From Bradyrhizobium sp. CCBAU 51627 (GTDB lineage Bacteria; Pseudomonadota; Alphaproteobacteria; Rhizobiales; Xanthobacteraceae), in assembly GCF_028128765.1 (NCBI RefSeq), contig NZ_LBJG01000024.1, positions 1,488,001-1,552,000 of the forward strand: a DNA stretch of 64,000 bases, written 5' to 3'. Shown piece after piece: positions 16,787 through 25,837 of this stretch (its first letter is position 1; each line of letters starts with the position of its first letter). The position numbers and the translations under genes were made by a program. The notes under the pieces were generated by a model that made no database searches, was not told the DNA's origin, and saw nothing but the letters and a program-made list of their open reading frames with translations.

Positions 16787-17698
16787 TCAGAAGCCGTACA
16801 GTCGCGCCGGATTGTCGACCAGGATCTTCCTGCGTACATCGGCCTCAGGCGCCCACAGCGGAAGCTGGTTGAGCAGGCGGCCATCGTCAATCTGATAGAG
16901 CGGCGCGATGTCGGTGGCTTTCCGCCCCTCGACGTGACTCGAATCCGGGTGCGGCCAGTCGGTGCCCCAGACGATGCGGTCGGCATTTGCTGCGATGAGC
17001 GCGCGGGCACAAGGCACCATGTCCTGATAGTCGGGCGCAAGCTTCGACGAGCGGTAGGCACCGGAGATCTTCACATAGGCCTTGCCTGATTTGACGAGCG
17101 CGACGAGGTCGGCAAAGCCGGGCTGCTCCAGTCCGAGCGAGGCCTCGAGACCGCCGAAATGGTCGAACACGGCGGGGACCGGCGAGGCCAGCACGAGATC
17201 CTTGATGGCGGAGATCGTCAGCAGCGTGGTGTAGTGCTGCACATGCCAGCCGCGCGTCTTCATGCGCTCGACCGCAGCGGTGAAGCGTGCCCGGCCGACA
17301 ATGGGATCGCTGATGCCGTCGGTTGCGAGATTGATGCGGATCCCGCGAAAACCCTCCTGCTGCATCGTGTCGAGCTGGGCTTCCGTCGTCTTGTCGTCGA
17401 TCACGGCGACCCCGCGTGCGTTCGCGCCGCGCGCCTTCATGCCGAACAAGGTCGAGGAATTATCGGTGCCGTAGACGCTCGGGGTGACGATCACCACGCG
17501 TTCGATATGCAGCGCCTCGTGCAGGGCGGCCATCTCGTCCGGTGAGGCCGGTTCGGGCGTGTAGACCCGGCCCGGGAAGAACGGAAATTTTTCGACATCG
17601 CCGTGGATGTGGGTGTGGCAGTCGCAGGCATGCGGCGGGACGTCAAAATTGACCGGCGTTGCGGGTTGCGACGCACGGGCGTGGGCTCGGGTGGTCAT
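16787..17698 (-). CDS. Amidohydrolase family protein (2-pyrone-4,6-dicarboxylate hydrolase-like)
   Basis: 303 residues from the ATG at 17698. TIM-barrel metal-dependent hydrolase of the amidohydrolase_2 group: DCHTHIHG near the N-terminus holds the metal-binding HxH, VFDHFGG and WGTDWPHPD carry the later His and Asp ligands. Of known members it most resembles lactone hydrolases such as LigI. Fourteen codons upstream of this ATG the same frame encodes NRRGLLFVPLGGGVAM, which looks like a twin-arginine leader, but no ATG is available to start it. Either export starts from a GTG/TTG around 17803 or the leader has lost its start. Confidence 0.88.
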   Translation of the reverse strand: MTTRAHARASQPATPVNFDVPPHACDCHTHIHGDVEKFPFFPGRVYTPEPASPDEMAALHEALHIERVVIVTPSVYGTDNSSTLFGMKARGANARGVAVIDDKTTEAQLDTMQQEGFRGIRINLATDGISDPIVGRARFTAAVERMKTRGWHVQHYTTLLTISAIKDLVLASPVPAVFDHFGGLEASLGLEQPGFADLVALVKSGKAYVKISGAYRSSKLAPDYQDMVPCARALIAANADRIVWGTDWPHPDSSHVEGRKATDIAPLYQIDDGRLLNQLPLWAPEADVRRKILVDNPARLYGF

Positions 17699-17807
17699 GG
17701 CTACTCCGCCGCCGAGAGGGACAAACAGGAGACCGCGTCGGTTGAGCTTTGGCTCCTCTCCCTGCTTCGTCGCCTCATGTCTTGTCGCGAAGAACAATAT
17801 CACATCG

Positions 17808-18362
17808 TCAGGGCAGTCGCTGTGCTTCGCTGCATAGCAGCTCGACCAGCTCGGCAACGCGGCGCGAGCCGTCAACGCGGACGAGCTGGCAGGGCAGGCT
17901 GGCGAGCCACGCCTCATCTTTCATGAGACTGCGTCCGTCGCGGTCACCGGCTTCGTAGTGCGAGGCCCATTCAACGAACGCCTCCATCTCCTGGCCGCGC
18001 CAGCCCCCGGGCGCGACAGCGTCGGCACCGAAGTGCGTGGCTTCGCGGGCACGCAGGCGCTGCAAGCGAAGCTCGCGCGGCGTGGTCACGAAGACGACGA
18101 GATCGAACAACGGGACAAGCTCGTCGCCCCAGCCGGTGACGGTGCCGCTGAGCACCCAATCGAGACGGGGAAGAAACATCTCATGCATCAGGCGCAGCCG
18201 ATCGGCGGCAGGACGTGCCGTCTGATAAGGCGGCGCAGTCGGCAGCCAGAAATAATCATCGGTGTCGTGATGCGGCAGCGCGAGCCGGTCGGCAAGCGCG
18301 CGGCCAAGCGTCGTCACGCCGGAGCCGGAAGCTCCCATCAGGTGGATGCGACGGCTCTTCAT
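17808..18362 (-). CDS. P-loop adenylate kinase-like / AAA family ATPase
   Basis: 184 residues. Walker A GASGSGVTT at residues 10-18, then DTDDYFW and a C-terminal region with the arginine-rich lid-like RLQRLRAREATHFG. This is the small nucleoside/shikimate kinase-like group often annotated as AAA ATPase or adenylate kinase. The substrate is unknown. It is followed 23 bases downstream of its ATG side by nothing on the same strand; the tolC-like gene upstream (18386-19816) is in the same direction with a 23-base gap, so the two may be cotranscribed. Confidence 0.85.
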   Translation of the reverse strand: MKSRRIHLMGASGSGVTTLGRALADRLALPHHDTDDYFWLPTAPPYQTARPAADRLRLMHEMFLPRLDWVLSGTVTGWGDELVPLFDLVVFVTTPRELRLQRLRAREATHFGADAVAPGGWRGQEMEAFVEWASHYEAGDRDGRSLMKDEAWLASLPCQLVRVDGSRRVAELVELLCSEAQRLP

Positions 18363-18385
18363 CGGTGTCGACCGGGAGATCGGGA

Positions 18386-19816
18386 CTACTGCCCCGACGG
18401 CGTGCGCAGGCCGTGCCAGGCGTCGCGGACCTGATGGTAGTGCACTTCGGGCAGATAGTCCGGGGTGTTCAGGCTCAGCGTCTTGACGTCGAGATGCCCG
18501 ACCGCACTGAGCAGCGTGTAGGAGGCGATGACGCGATCACGCAGCGCGCCGATCAGGCGGGCCCTGGCCTGGATCAGATCAGCCTGCGAGTTCAGCACGT
18601 CGACCGTGGTGCGCTGTCCGCCGGCGGCCTCGCGCTGCACGCCCTGGAGCGCAACGGTCGCAGCCTTCACCTCGGACTCCGAGGCCGAAACTGCGATCTT
18701 GGCGCCTTCATTGGCAACCCAGGCACTGACGGCGGCGGTGCGGGCCTGGTTGCGCACCTGGTCGAGTACCAGCCGGCTCTGCGCCGTGACTTCCTTGGCT
18801 TGCCGGGTCTGCGAGGCGGCCTGGCCGCCGTCATAGATCGGCGCGGTGACGTTGGCGACGATCGAGGCCTGGTCGGTGGCGCGGGTGCCCAGGGTCTGGT
18901 CGCTGTCGCGGCTGCGGCTGACGCTGCCCTGGAGGCTGGCGCTCGGCAGCAGCGCGCCCTCGGCGACGCGGATATTGGTCGAGGCGACGTCGACGTCGAA
19001 GCTCGCGGCCATCACCGCCGGGTGCTCGCGGATCGCCATCGCGATCGAATCCTCGCGGCTCTTCGGCAGATAGCGATCGACCACTTCGGCGGGGCGAAGC
19101 GCGGAGGGCGCATTGCCGATCACCTGGGCGTAGGTCGCCTGGCTCACTGCGAGTGCAACCTCGGCGGCATTGAGATCGGCAAGGCCGCGATTGAGCCGCG
19201 CCTCGGCCTGGGCGGTGTCGGTCGGGGTGACGTCGCCGGCGTTGAGACGGCGCTGGGTGATGGCGAGCGTCTCGCGCAGGAAGGCGACGTTGGAGCGCTG
19301 GGCTTCGACGAGCGACTGGTTCGCCAGCACGTTGGTGTAGGCGGTTACCGCGTCGAGCAGTACGCCCTGACCGACATTGCGCAACGCCTCTCGGCCGGAC
19401 TGCACCTGGAGTTCGGCGACCCGCACACTGTTGGCGGTGCGGAAGCCGTTGAAGAGGGTTTGCGACACCGTGACGCCGATGGTCCAGGGCTTCAGCGTCG
19501 CGGTCTGGATGGTGTTGTCAGGAAGCAGGTTGCGCACCGCCTGCAAGCCGGCGCTGAGGCTTGCCACGATCTGCGGCCGATAGCCGGCCAGCGCCTGCGG
19601 CACGTTCTCGTCAGTGGCGCGCTGCCTTGCGCGCTCGGCATTGAGCTGCGGATTGGTCTGGTAGGCCTTGACCAGCGCCTCGGGCAGGGCCTCTGCGTAG
19701 GCCGCAGCGGGCAGTGCGCAGCAGAACGCCAGCGTAGTCCATGCCGCCAGGACAGGACCCGCGCCCGATCGATGCCGCGTCCTCACGCGACCAATTCTGG
19801 CGGCACGCCCAATCAT
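18386..19816 (-). CDS. tolC: TolC family outer membrane channel protein (type I secretion type)
   Basis: 476 residues from the ATG at 19816, followed by a basic region and a signal peptide ending near ALPAAAYAEA. Trimeric outer-membrane channel for type I secretion and efflux. Family features: EALVKAYQTNPQLNAERA at the mature start, the alpha-hairpin repeats, and VSQTLFNGFRTANSV / VTAPIYDGGQAAS at the two beta-strand segments. Complete at the C-terminus. It lies near, but opposite to, the RND pump operon, which has no outer-membrane partner of its own; sharing is possible but not shown. Confidence 0.93.
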   Translation of the reverse strand: MIGRAARIGRVRTRHRSGAGPVLAAWTTLAFCCALPAAAYAEALPEALVKAYQTNPQLNAERARQRATDENVPQALAGYRPQIVASLSAGLQAVRNLLPDNTIQTATLKPWTIGVTVSQTLFNGFRTANSVRVAELQVQSGREALRNVGQGVLLDAVTAYTNVLANQSLVEAQRSNVAFLRETLAITQRRLNAGDVTPTDTAQAEARLNRGLADLNAAEVALAVSQATYAQVIGNAPSALRPAEVVDRYLPKSREDSIAMAIREHPAVMAASFDVDVASTNIRVAEGALLPSASLQGSVSRSRDSDQTLGTRATDQASIVANVTAPIYDGGQAASQTRQAKEVTAQSRLVLDQVRNQARTAAVSAWVANEGAKIAVSASESEVKAATVALQGVQREAAGGQRTTVDVLNSQADLIQARARLIGALRDRVIASYTLLSAVGHLDVKTLSLNTPDYLPEVHYHQVRDAWHGLRTPSGQ

Positions 19817-20004
19817 GTAATCCCGCAAACCCCGGCTGTCCGCCCCCGCCGACGGCGGCTCTCTTAACTGTTTACCCAGCGCCGGTCGCGCAGGCAAACT
19901 GCCGCGGAGGAAACCCCCATGAAATCCGTGCTTGTTGCAGGCGCGTCACAGGGGGGCTGCGGGAAAGGGGCGCAGCCTTACACCAGCCTTACCATCCGTC
20001 GGCT

Positions 20005-20784
20005 TTACCGGTTCTTGTTGACCGGCTTACGCTTCTCGATGAACGCGGCCATGCCCTCGGACCGGTCTTCGAGTGCAAAGGTCGCGTGAAACAGATTGCG
20101 TTCAACGCTCATGCCTTCGTTGAGCGTGGTCTCGAAGGCGCGGTTGACCGCCTCCTTGGCCATCGTGACCGCGGGCCGCGACATTGCGGCGATCTTCTCG
20201 GCCGCCGCCATGGTCTCGTCCATCAGCTTGTCGGCAGGTACGATGCGGCTGACGAGGCCCGAGCGCTCGGCTTCCGCCGCATCCATCATGCGCCCCGTGA
20301 GGCAGAGATCCATGGCCTTGGACTTGCCGATCGCACGCGTCAGGCGCTGGGTGCCGCCGATGCCGGGGATGGTGCCGAGCGTGATCTCTGGCTGGCCGAA
20401 CTTGGCCGTGTCGGAGGCGATGATGAAATCGCACATCATGGCGAGCTCGCAGCCGCCGCCGAGCGCATAGCCGGAGACCGCTGCAATGGTCGGCTTGCGG
20501 CAGCGCGCGATGCGATCGCCGCCGATGGCGGCAAAGTCCTCGGAGAACATGTCGATGAAGCTCTTGGGCTGCATCTCCTTGATGTCGGCGCCGGCGGCAA
20601 AGGCCTTCTCGCTGCCGGTCACGACGATGCAGCCGATGGTCTCGTCGGCCTCGAGATCGTCGACGGCCGCGGCAATCTCGCGGAAGACGCCGAAGGAGAG
20701 CGCGTTGAGCATCTTCGGCCGATTCAGCTTGATGATGCCGACTGCGCCTTTGCTTTCGACGATGATGTGTTCGAACGTGCTCAT
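20005..20784 (-). CDS. Enoyl-CoA hydratase (crotonase)
   Basis: 259 residues. Hydrates trans-2-enoyl-CoA in beta-oxidation. Oxyanion-hole stretch AFAAGADIKEM, and the two catalytic glutamates at the expected spacing of twenty: E113 in GGGCELAMM and E133 in FGQPEITLGTIPG. Length is standard. It stands alone, on the minus strand, between the tolC-like gene and a divergent region. Very close to the short-chain (ECHS1-like) group, so a role in fatty acid or branched-chain amino acid breakdown is likely. Confidence 0.95.
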   Translation of the reverse strand: MSTFEHIIVESKGAVGIIKLNRPKMLNALSFGVFREIAAAVDDLEADETIGCIVVTGSEKAFAAGADIKEMQPKSFIDMFSEDFAAIGGDRIARCRKPTIAAVSGYALGGGCELAMMCDFIIASDTAKFGQPEITLGTIPGIGGTQRLTRAIGKSKAMDLCLTGRMMDAAEAERSGLVSRIVPADKLMDETMAAAEKIAAMSRPAVTMAKEAVNRAFETTLNEGMSVERNLFHATFALEDRSEGMAAFIEKRKPVNKNR

Positions 20785-20930
20785 GCTCCACCCACGCTTT
20801 TGATTGAGCGGGCAATGTGCCCGCTGGCGGGGTGGGCTTCAAGGGGCCAGAAGCCGCCGGGACGCGCGCAACACGCGCGCCCCCGACGAAAGTCCGTCAG
20901 GTCAAAGATCAAGCCAGAATCAGGTCAAGA

Positions 20931-21605
20931 TCAGGCCATGAACATGCGCGCGGCGGAGGCCAGCGTCAGCAGCGTACCGACGCCAATGAAGATCTTGCCG
21001 ATCAGGGAGCTCTGGTCCCAGGCCGAGCTGGGCTGGCTGCTCGCCATCACCGGCGCCGGACGCGGCTGCGCGTCGGTTGCGGCGATCATCGCTTTCTGGG
21101 CGGGCGGGTTGTCCTGTTGCAGGGCGCGATCGAGGTCGTTGAGCTGGTCAGGCGCGACCACGTGGCTCTCGGCATTGGGAGCCGCGGTGTTATCGGCTGC
21201 TGCCTGAACGTTGTCGTTGGCGCGGCCCGTCATCGCGGAGGCTGCAGCGGCAGACGGTGTATCGGCGGGAGCAAGCTGCGCATTGGCATTGGCGACTTCC
21301 GGTGGCATCTGGCCAGAGCCCGGCACGTCGGTGCTCGCCTCTTTGCCAGCCTTGGCCTCGCCGGCCTGCGCCGTCGGATCCGTCTGGTTCGGCTTCTCGG
21401 CTTTGTCGTCGGATTTCTGCGCCGTCTTGCTGTCAGTATGGTGGCGAGACGAATGGCTCCGCTGCTTGGCGGGCTTGCTCGCATCGGCCTGTTTGCTGGC
21501 GCTCGTGCTTGCGGCAGAGCTTGGCGCGGCCTGCGCCGTTGCGCCAAACAGCAGCAATAGTCCGGCCAGAATGACCAATGCCGCGCGTTCGCTGGCTTTC
21601 ATCAT
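20931..21605 (-). CDS. Exported Ala/Lys/Ser-rich protein with a C-terminal membrane segment, unknown function
   Basis: 224 residues from the first of two adjacent ATGs at 21605, preceded by GGGGAG. Signal peptide (about 1-26, ending ATAQAAP), then about 165 residues of low-complexity sequence rich in Ala, Ser, Lys, Gln and Pro, and a hydrophobic C-terminal helix (GKIFIGVGTLLTLASAARMF). I recognise no family. The layout, two membrane-directed ends with a disordered middle, suggests an envelope-located protein. Confidence 0.75.
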   Translation of the reverse strand: MMKASERAALVILAGLLLLFGATAQAAPSSAASTSASKQADASKPAKQRSHSSRHHTDSKTAQKSDDKAEKPNQTDPTAQAGEAKAGKEASTDVPGSGQMPPEVANANAQLAPADTPSAAAASAMTGRANDNVQAAADNTAAPNAESHVVAPDQLNDLDRALQQDNPPAQKAMIAATDAQPRPAPVMASSQPSSAWDQSSLIGKIFIGVGTLLTLASAARMFMA

Positions 21606-21821
21606 GTTGACGATCTCCCCAATACGCCCGTCCCGGGAACGAACAGAGACCCTGACGCATGACGACAGCGGGGCAAAAAATGGGAATCTTCGGGCCACAC
21701 CGGGCAAAACCGGGGCAAAGCCGTCGGGCGCGCCGGCCGGCGGGTGCGGCAGGGACCGATCGGTGTTATGAGCCCTGACCGGAATTTCTGCGGGCTGCTT
21801 CGGGGTGAGGGTCCGGGGCGG

Positions 21822-21835
21822 TCACGATTTCGTGA
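21822..21835. promoter_or_regulatory. Perfect inverted repeat upstream of the first ECF sigma gene
   Basis: tcacga-tt-tcgtga, 62 bases before the sigma start. Possible operator; the binding protein is unknown. Confidence 0.4.
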
Positions 21836-21850
21836 TCGCTTGGGCGCTCC

Positions 21851-21875
21851 GTAACAAATTGAAAGAGCGGCCGAA
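21851..21875 (+). promoter_or_regulatory. Possible ECF-type autoregulated promoter
   Basis: GTAACA at 21851-21856 and CGAA at 21872-21875, spacer 15. This resembles the GTAACC-N16-CGAA element recalled for the Caulobacter SigF regulon, but the spacer is one base short and the sixth base differs. Confidence 0.4.
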
Positions 21876-21896
21876 TTGCAATGGTGAGGGGCGCGC

Positions 21897-22442
21897 GTGC
21901 GCGGACGTGAGGACGAGTGGACCGACCTGATGAGGTTGGCCATAGCGGGCGATGATGCGGCGTATCATCGCCTGTTGAAGGCGGTCACGCCGGTGCTGCG
22001 CGCTGCTGCGAGGCGCGGCCTGGCGAGGGCCGGGCAGCCTCCCGATCAGGCCGAGGATATCGTGCAGGAGATCTTGTTGGCGGTGCATCTGAAGCGGCAC
22101 ACCTGGGACAGCGAAGCGCCCTTCGCCCCCTGGCTGTTTGCGATCGCGCGCAACAAGCTGATCGACGCGCTGAGGCGCCGCGGCAGGCGTATCTTCGTCA
22201 ACATCGACGATTTCGCCGAAACGCTGCCCGGCGAGGCACTGCAGGAGAGGGCCTCGGCGGGCGAGGTCGCCGCGCAGCTCAACGCGCTGCCCCAGCGCCA
22301 GCGCGACGTGTTGCAATCGATCGCCGTCGACAGCGCTTCGATCAAGGATACGGCGACGAAATTCTCGATGAGCGAAGGTGCGGTGCGGGTCGCGCTGCAT
22401 CGGGGGCTTGCGGCCCTGACTGCCAAACTACGGGATCATTAG
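21897..22442 (+). CDS. sigF: ECF RNA polymerase sigma factor (SigF/NrsF-associated type)
   Basis: 181 residues from a GTG at 21897 preceded by GTGAGGGG. Region 2 (EDIVQEILLAVHLKRHTWD) and region 4 (LPQRQRDVLQSIAVDS ... EGAVRVALHRGLAAL) are clear. Two bases after its stop begins an NrsF-type membrane anti-sigma factor, so the pair matches the SigF-NrsF modules of Caulobacter and Bradyrhizobium that respond to oxidative or metal (chromate, cadmium) stress. Target genes are not visible in the window. Confidence 0.9.
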   Translation: MRGREDEWTDLMRLAIAGDDAAYHRLLKAVTPVLRAAARRGLARAGQPPDQAEDIVQEILLAVHLKRHTWDSEAPFAPWLFAIARNKLIDALRRRGRRIFVNIDDFAETLPGEALQERASAGEVAAQLNALPQRQRDVLQSIAVDSASIKDTATKFSMSEGAVRVALHRGLAALTAKLRDH

Positions 22443-22444
22443 TC

Positions 22445-23083
22445 ATGGACACCGATCAACTCATCCGCACGCTCGCGGCCGACAACACCTATCGCGCCCC
22501 GCGCGTTGGTGTGCTGCTGACCACGGGACTGCTGGTCGCGGCGCCGTTGTCGATCCTTATTTTCGCGACCTTCCTCGGCGTGCGCCCGGACGTGATGAGC
22601 GCCATGCACAATCCGTTCTTCGACATGAAGTTCGCGGTCACGCTCTCGCTCGCGATCCCCGCGATCACCATCAGCCTGCATCTGTCACGGCCCGAGGCCT
22701 TGATGCGCGGCTGGGGCTGGCTGCTGCTGCTGCCCGTCGGGCTGCTTGCGGTTGCCATCGGCAGCGAAGCCATGATGGCGCCGGCCATGCCGATGACGAT
22801 GCGGCTCGTCGGCAAGAACTCCCGGGCCTGCCTGTCGGCAATTCCCGCAATGTCGCTGCCGCTTCTTGCCGGCGCGTTGTTCGGTCTGCGCCACGGCGCG
22901 CCGTCGCGGCCGGCGCTCGCCGGCGCGCTCGCCGGCCTGCTGTCGGCCGGGCTTGCCGCCACGCTCTATGCCTCGCACTGCACCGACGACTCGCCGCTGT
23001 TCGTCGCGACCTGGTACACGATCGCGACCGCGGTCGTGACGGCGATCGGCGCGGCGGTCGGGGCGAGGGTGTTGCGGTATTAA
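22445..23083 (+). CDS. nrsF: NrsF family (DUF1109) membrane anti-sigma factor
   Basis: 212 residues with six likely membrane helices, N-terminal cytoplasmic tail MDTDQLIRTLAADN that would hold the sigma factor. Two cysteines, C129 (NSRACLSA) and C179 (YASHCTDD), lie where the redox/metal-sensing pair of Caulobacter NrsF is found. Starts two bases after the sigma stop, so translation is coupled. Its last four bases overlap the end of the convergent DUF2336 gene. Confidence 0.9.
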   Translation: MDTDQLIRTLAADNTYRAPRVGVLLTTGLLVAAPLSILIFATFLGVRPDVMSAMHNPFFDMKFAVTLSLAIPAITISLHLSRPEALMRGWGWLLLLPVGLLAVAIGSEAMMAPAMPMTMRLVGKNSRACLSAIPAMSLPLLAGALFGLRHGAPSRPALAGALAGLLSAGLAATLYASHCTDDSPLFVATWYTIATAVVTAIGAAVGARVLRY

Positions 23084-24180
23084 GCCGCCGACGTCGTACC
23101 CTGCATGCGATGGAAGCGCAGCACCTGCTGTGCGGTGGAGCTGCGCAGAGCCTCGTAGGTGTCGCGCAGCGACAGCATGTCGGTCTGCGAACCGCCCGAG
23201 AGCTTTTCGCGCATGGCGATGATCGCGCGCACGCTGGACCATTGCATGCCGGCGACCTTGGCGAGAATCATCACGCCCTCGGTGCGGCTCTCGATCATCA
23301 TGTTCTCGGCCGTCTCGACCGCGACGCCGGCGAGTGCGGCGAGCCCGGCATTGGTCTCGTCGAACTTGCCCTGCTCGGCGAAGGTCGCGATCTGCGATTC
23401 GTTGAGGCGGCCGTCGTCGTGGAGCGACTTCACCAGTGCACGTGCCATCTCGGTCTGCCGCGTCATGGCGGCGGCGCGGACCCGCTGCGTCGCTTCCTGG
23501 ACCACGCTCGACACTTCGGCCGCGAGTTCGGGATGGGCGGCTTCCAGCTTCCTGCGAACGCTCAGAGAGGCCTTGGCGACGAGCTTCAGATAATGATGGC
23601 GCGGCAGGTCGGGCCGCAGGCCGATGCAGGCGGCGAGGTCGTCGTCACGCTCGGCGCGCGTGACGAGCTCGGCGAGGCTGTCCTCGGAGAGTTTGGCGCC
23701 TGGATTGCTGACGGTCGACTGCACCACGTCTTCATTGCCGCGGGTCACCAGCACGTCGGTTAGCGCCTCCGACAGCACCCGCCGCAGCGAGATCGCCTTG
23801 AGATGGGCCTGGCTCTTGTTGCGCGCGATGTCGATCAGGGTGGTCTCGTCCAGCCGCTCCGACTTCGACAGCACGGGGCCGGCGACCTCGATGACGTCGT
23901 CGAGCGCGAGCGTGCGGATGATCTGGGGCGGTGCGGCGTTGATCGGCGCGAGCCGGTCGGCGAGCAGCGCCTTCGCCGATGTCTCGATCCGCTCGATCAG
24001 GCACTGGAAGACGTCGTCGAACACCCGGATATGCTCGTCGGAGTAATCCACCGCGTTGCCCACGAAGAGATCGGTGACGCGGCGCAGCGTCTCGACCCGG
24101 CGTGCGACGGTTCCGTGCGCAAGCGCGGTCTGCAACTCCTCGAGTAAACTTGCGGATGATTTGACGGATCTGGATCTCAT
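23080..24180 (-). CDS. DUF2336 domain-containing protein
   Basis: 366 residues from the ATG at 24180 (MRSRSVKSSASLLEELQ). All-helical, HEAT-like: LFVGNAVDYSDEHIRVFDDVF and LADRLAPINAAPPQIIRTLA at the N-terminus are the hallmark of this alphaproteobacterial family. No enzyme motif. Some members have been linked to cell cycle or development control, but I know no defined activity. The diguanylate cyclase gene lies 63 bases upstream in the same direction. A second member is at 58713-59678. Confidence 0.85.
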   Translation of the reverse strand: MRSRSVKSSASLLEELQTALAHGTVARRVETLRRVTDLFVGNAVDYSDEHIRVFDDVFQCLIERIETSAKALLADRLAPINAAPPQIIRTLALDDVIEVAGPVLSKSERLDETTLIDIARNKSQAHLKAISLRRVLSEALTDVLVTRGNEDVVQSTVSNPGAKLSEDSLAELVTRAERDDDLAACIGLRPDLPRHHYLKLVAKASLSVRRKLEAAHPELAAEVSSVVQEATQRVRAAAMTRQTEMARALVKSLHDDGRLNESQIATFAEQGKFDETNAGLAALAGVAVETAENMMIESRTEGVMILAKVAGMQWSSVRAIIAMREKLSGGSQTDMLSLRDTYEALRSSTAQQVLRFHRMQGTTSAA

Positions 24181-24243
24181 AGCCCTGTCCTGGAGCGTTC
24201 GGTCCGGCGGCGTGTTCTCACGTGCCGGCGACAAATGGATTGG

Positions 24244-25401
24244 TCAGCTCGTAGCAATGCGGTTGCGCCCTTGCGCCTTGGCGGAATAGAGCGCGCAGTC
24301 GGCGCGCGCGAGAAACGTGTCGGCAGTATCGTTTGCGCGCAGCGTCGCGACGCCGGCGGAAATGGTCACGCTCACGCCGGGCGAGAATGCGCTCCAGTCG
24401 AGCTCGGCGACGATGCTGCGCAGCCGGTCGAGCATGCGCGATGCAGCCTCGCTCGTGGTGCCGGGCAGCAGCAGCAGAAACTCCTCGCCGCCATAACGGC
24501 CGAAGCGGTCGTCGGGCCGGATGTTGGCGAACATGGTGATGGCGAAGGTCCGCAGCACCTCGTCACCGATGGGATGGCCGTAGGCATCGTTGATGCGCTT
24601 GAACCAGTCGAGGTCGATCAGCGCGATGGCGCAAGGGCTGCCCGTCTGCCGCGACTTCTCCATCTCTGTGTCGAGGAGCCGCATGATGCAGCGACGGTTA
24701 TAGGAGCCGGTCAGCTCGTCGAGCTCGGCAAGCTCCTCGATGCGCCGATAGGCGGCCTTCAGCTCGTTGCTGCGCTGGTAGAGGATCTTGCGCAACGTGG
24801 CGCCGAACAGTCCGAGGAAGGCGCACTGCCCGATCACCAGCGCGAAGCACAGCATCGAAGCGGCGCGCTCGAGGCGGCTCGCAACCGGCAGCCCGATCGG
24901 CAGGTCGGAGCCCAGGAACACGAAGGCGAGTCCGCAGGTGGCGAGACCCCAGGTGATCATCGCCTGGCGTGAGGTCATGCGCAGTGTGCCGAATGCGAAG
25001 ATCAGGAACAGCACCGCCAGAAATGCGATCCCAACGGTCGGCACCGACACCAGGAACACGAATTGCAGGGCCATATGCGCCGAGATCTGGAAGACGGTCA
25101 GATAGTGGTCGGCAAACCTGTCGCCGACGCCGGCTTCCGACAGCACCGTGAAGGTGCCGATGATCAACAGGCCCCCGAACCAGAATAGCGTTGGAACATT
25201 GGTCGAAACCACGCCGTCAAAGGCATAGAGCAGCAGCACGGAGGCGCCGAGCGAATAGCTTGCGACCTGGCCGGCATACATCTGGCGGCGCTGCCGCATC
25301 CGTCGCGCCCGCACTTCCGGCAGCGCGGCATCGGACGCGAGCACGATATCCGCCATCTCAGCGGCATTCCGCTCCGGAAAGGACGTCGCGGCCGTGCTCA
25401 T
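24244..25401 (-). CDS. Membrane-bound diguanylate cyclase (GGDEF)
   Basis: 385 residues from the ATG at 25401. Six hydrophobic segments between about residues 45 and 205, then a GGDEF domain (about 220-385) that makes c-di-GMP from two GTP. The active-site motif is GGEEF, with the metal-binding IALIDLDWFKRIND upstream and an RxxD inhibitory site (RPDD) five residues before GGEEF, so the enzyme should be active and feedback-inhibited. The membrane sensor part has no recognised ligand domain. Possibly cotranscribed with the DUF2336 gene. Confidence 0.92.
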   Translation of the reverse strand: MSTAATSFPERNAAEMADIVLASDAALPEVRARRMRQRRQMYAGQVASYSLGASVLLLYAFDGVVSTNVPTLFWFGGLLIIGTFTVLSEAGVGDRFADHYLTVFQISAHMALQFVFLVSVPTVGIAFLAVLFLIFAFGTLRMTSRQAMITWGLATCGLAFVFLGSDLPIGLPVASRLERAASMLCFALVIGQCAFLGLFGATLRKILYQRSNELKAAYRRIEELAELDELTGSYNRRCIMRLLDTEMEKSRQTGSPCAIALIDLDWFKRINDAYGHPIGDEVLRTFAITMFANIRPDDRFGRYGGEEFLLLLPGTTSEAASRMLDRLRSIVAELDWSAFSPGVSVTISAGVATLRANDTADTFLARADCALYSAKAQGRNRIATS

Positions 25402-25837
25402 GGTCCCGCCAATGGTGGATGTCAGTTGAAAAAATCTACGTGGCAAGCCTTTAGGTTTGGTATCCTTTCGAACCGAATCCGAAGGGGGCGCCGCTCCGGT
25501 GGGGGCGGCTCGCGCGGCGCGGAATTTTGCAGCCAGTTAGGCATCGCAGGCGATATTGCGGACCAAAGCCGGCGCCGTGCGACATAGGGTGCATAGGACC
25601 GTGTTATGGACAGAGCTCGGTCGGCCGTCCGTGCCGGCCACGGCAAGTCCGAAGAGAGTGTTTCCGTATTATGTTACCGTTATGGAGCGAAGCGGCCGAC
25701 CACGGGTGGGACAAAGAAACCGCACGTGTGTGGGGCGGATCACATAGATCCCCATATGACTGCGGTAGGTTGAACAATTTTGCACCTCCCGTCGAACCCT
25801 CTGCCGGATCGACCCGACCAACCTTGCGAGACGGCCT
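25402..25837. other. Intergenic region between the diguanylate cyclase and the second ECF sigma gene
   Basis: 436 bases divergent region. It is somewhat richer in A+T than its surroundings, contains a short dyad ggatc-acata-gatcc (25738-25752) and the possible ECF promoter at 25771. No coding sequence or RNA gene is recognised. Confidence 0.5.
25771..25796 (+). promoter_or_regulatory. Possible ECF-type promoter of the sigma/anti-sigma/subtilase operon
   Basis: TGAAC at 25771-25775 and CGAA at 25793-25796 with a 17-base spacer; the AAC of the -35 element is typical of ECF sigma factors. Autoregulation is assumed, not shown. Confidence 0.35.
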
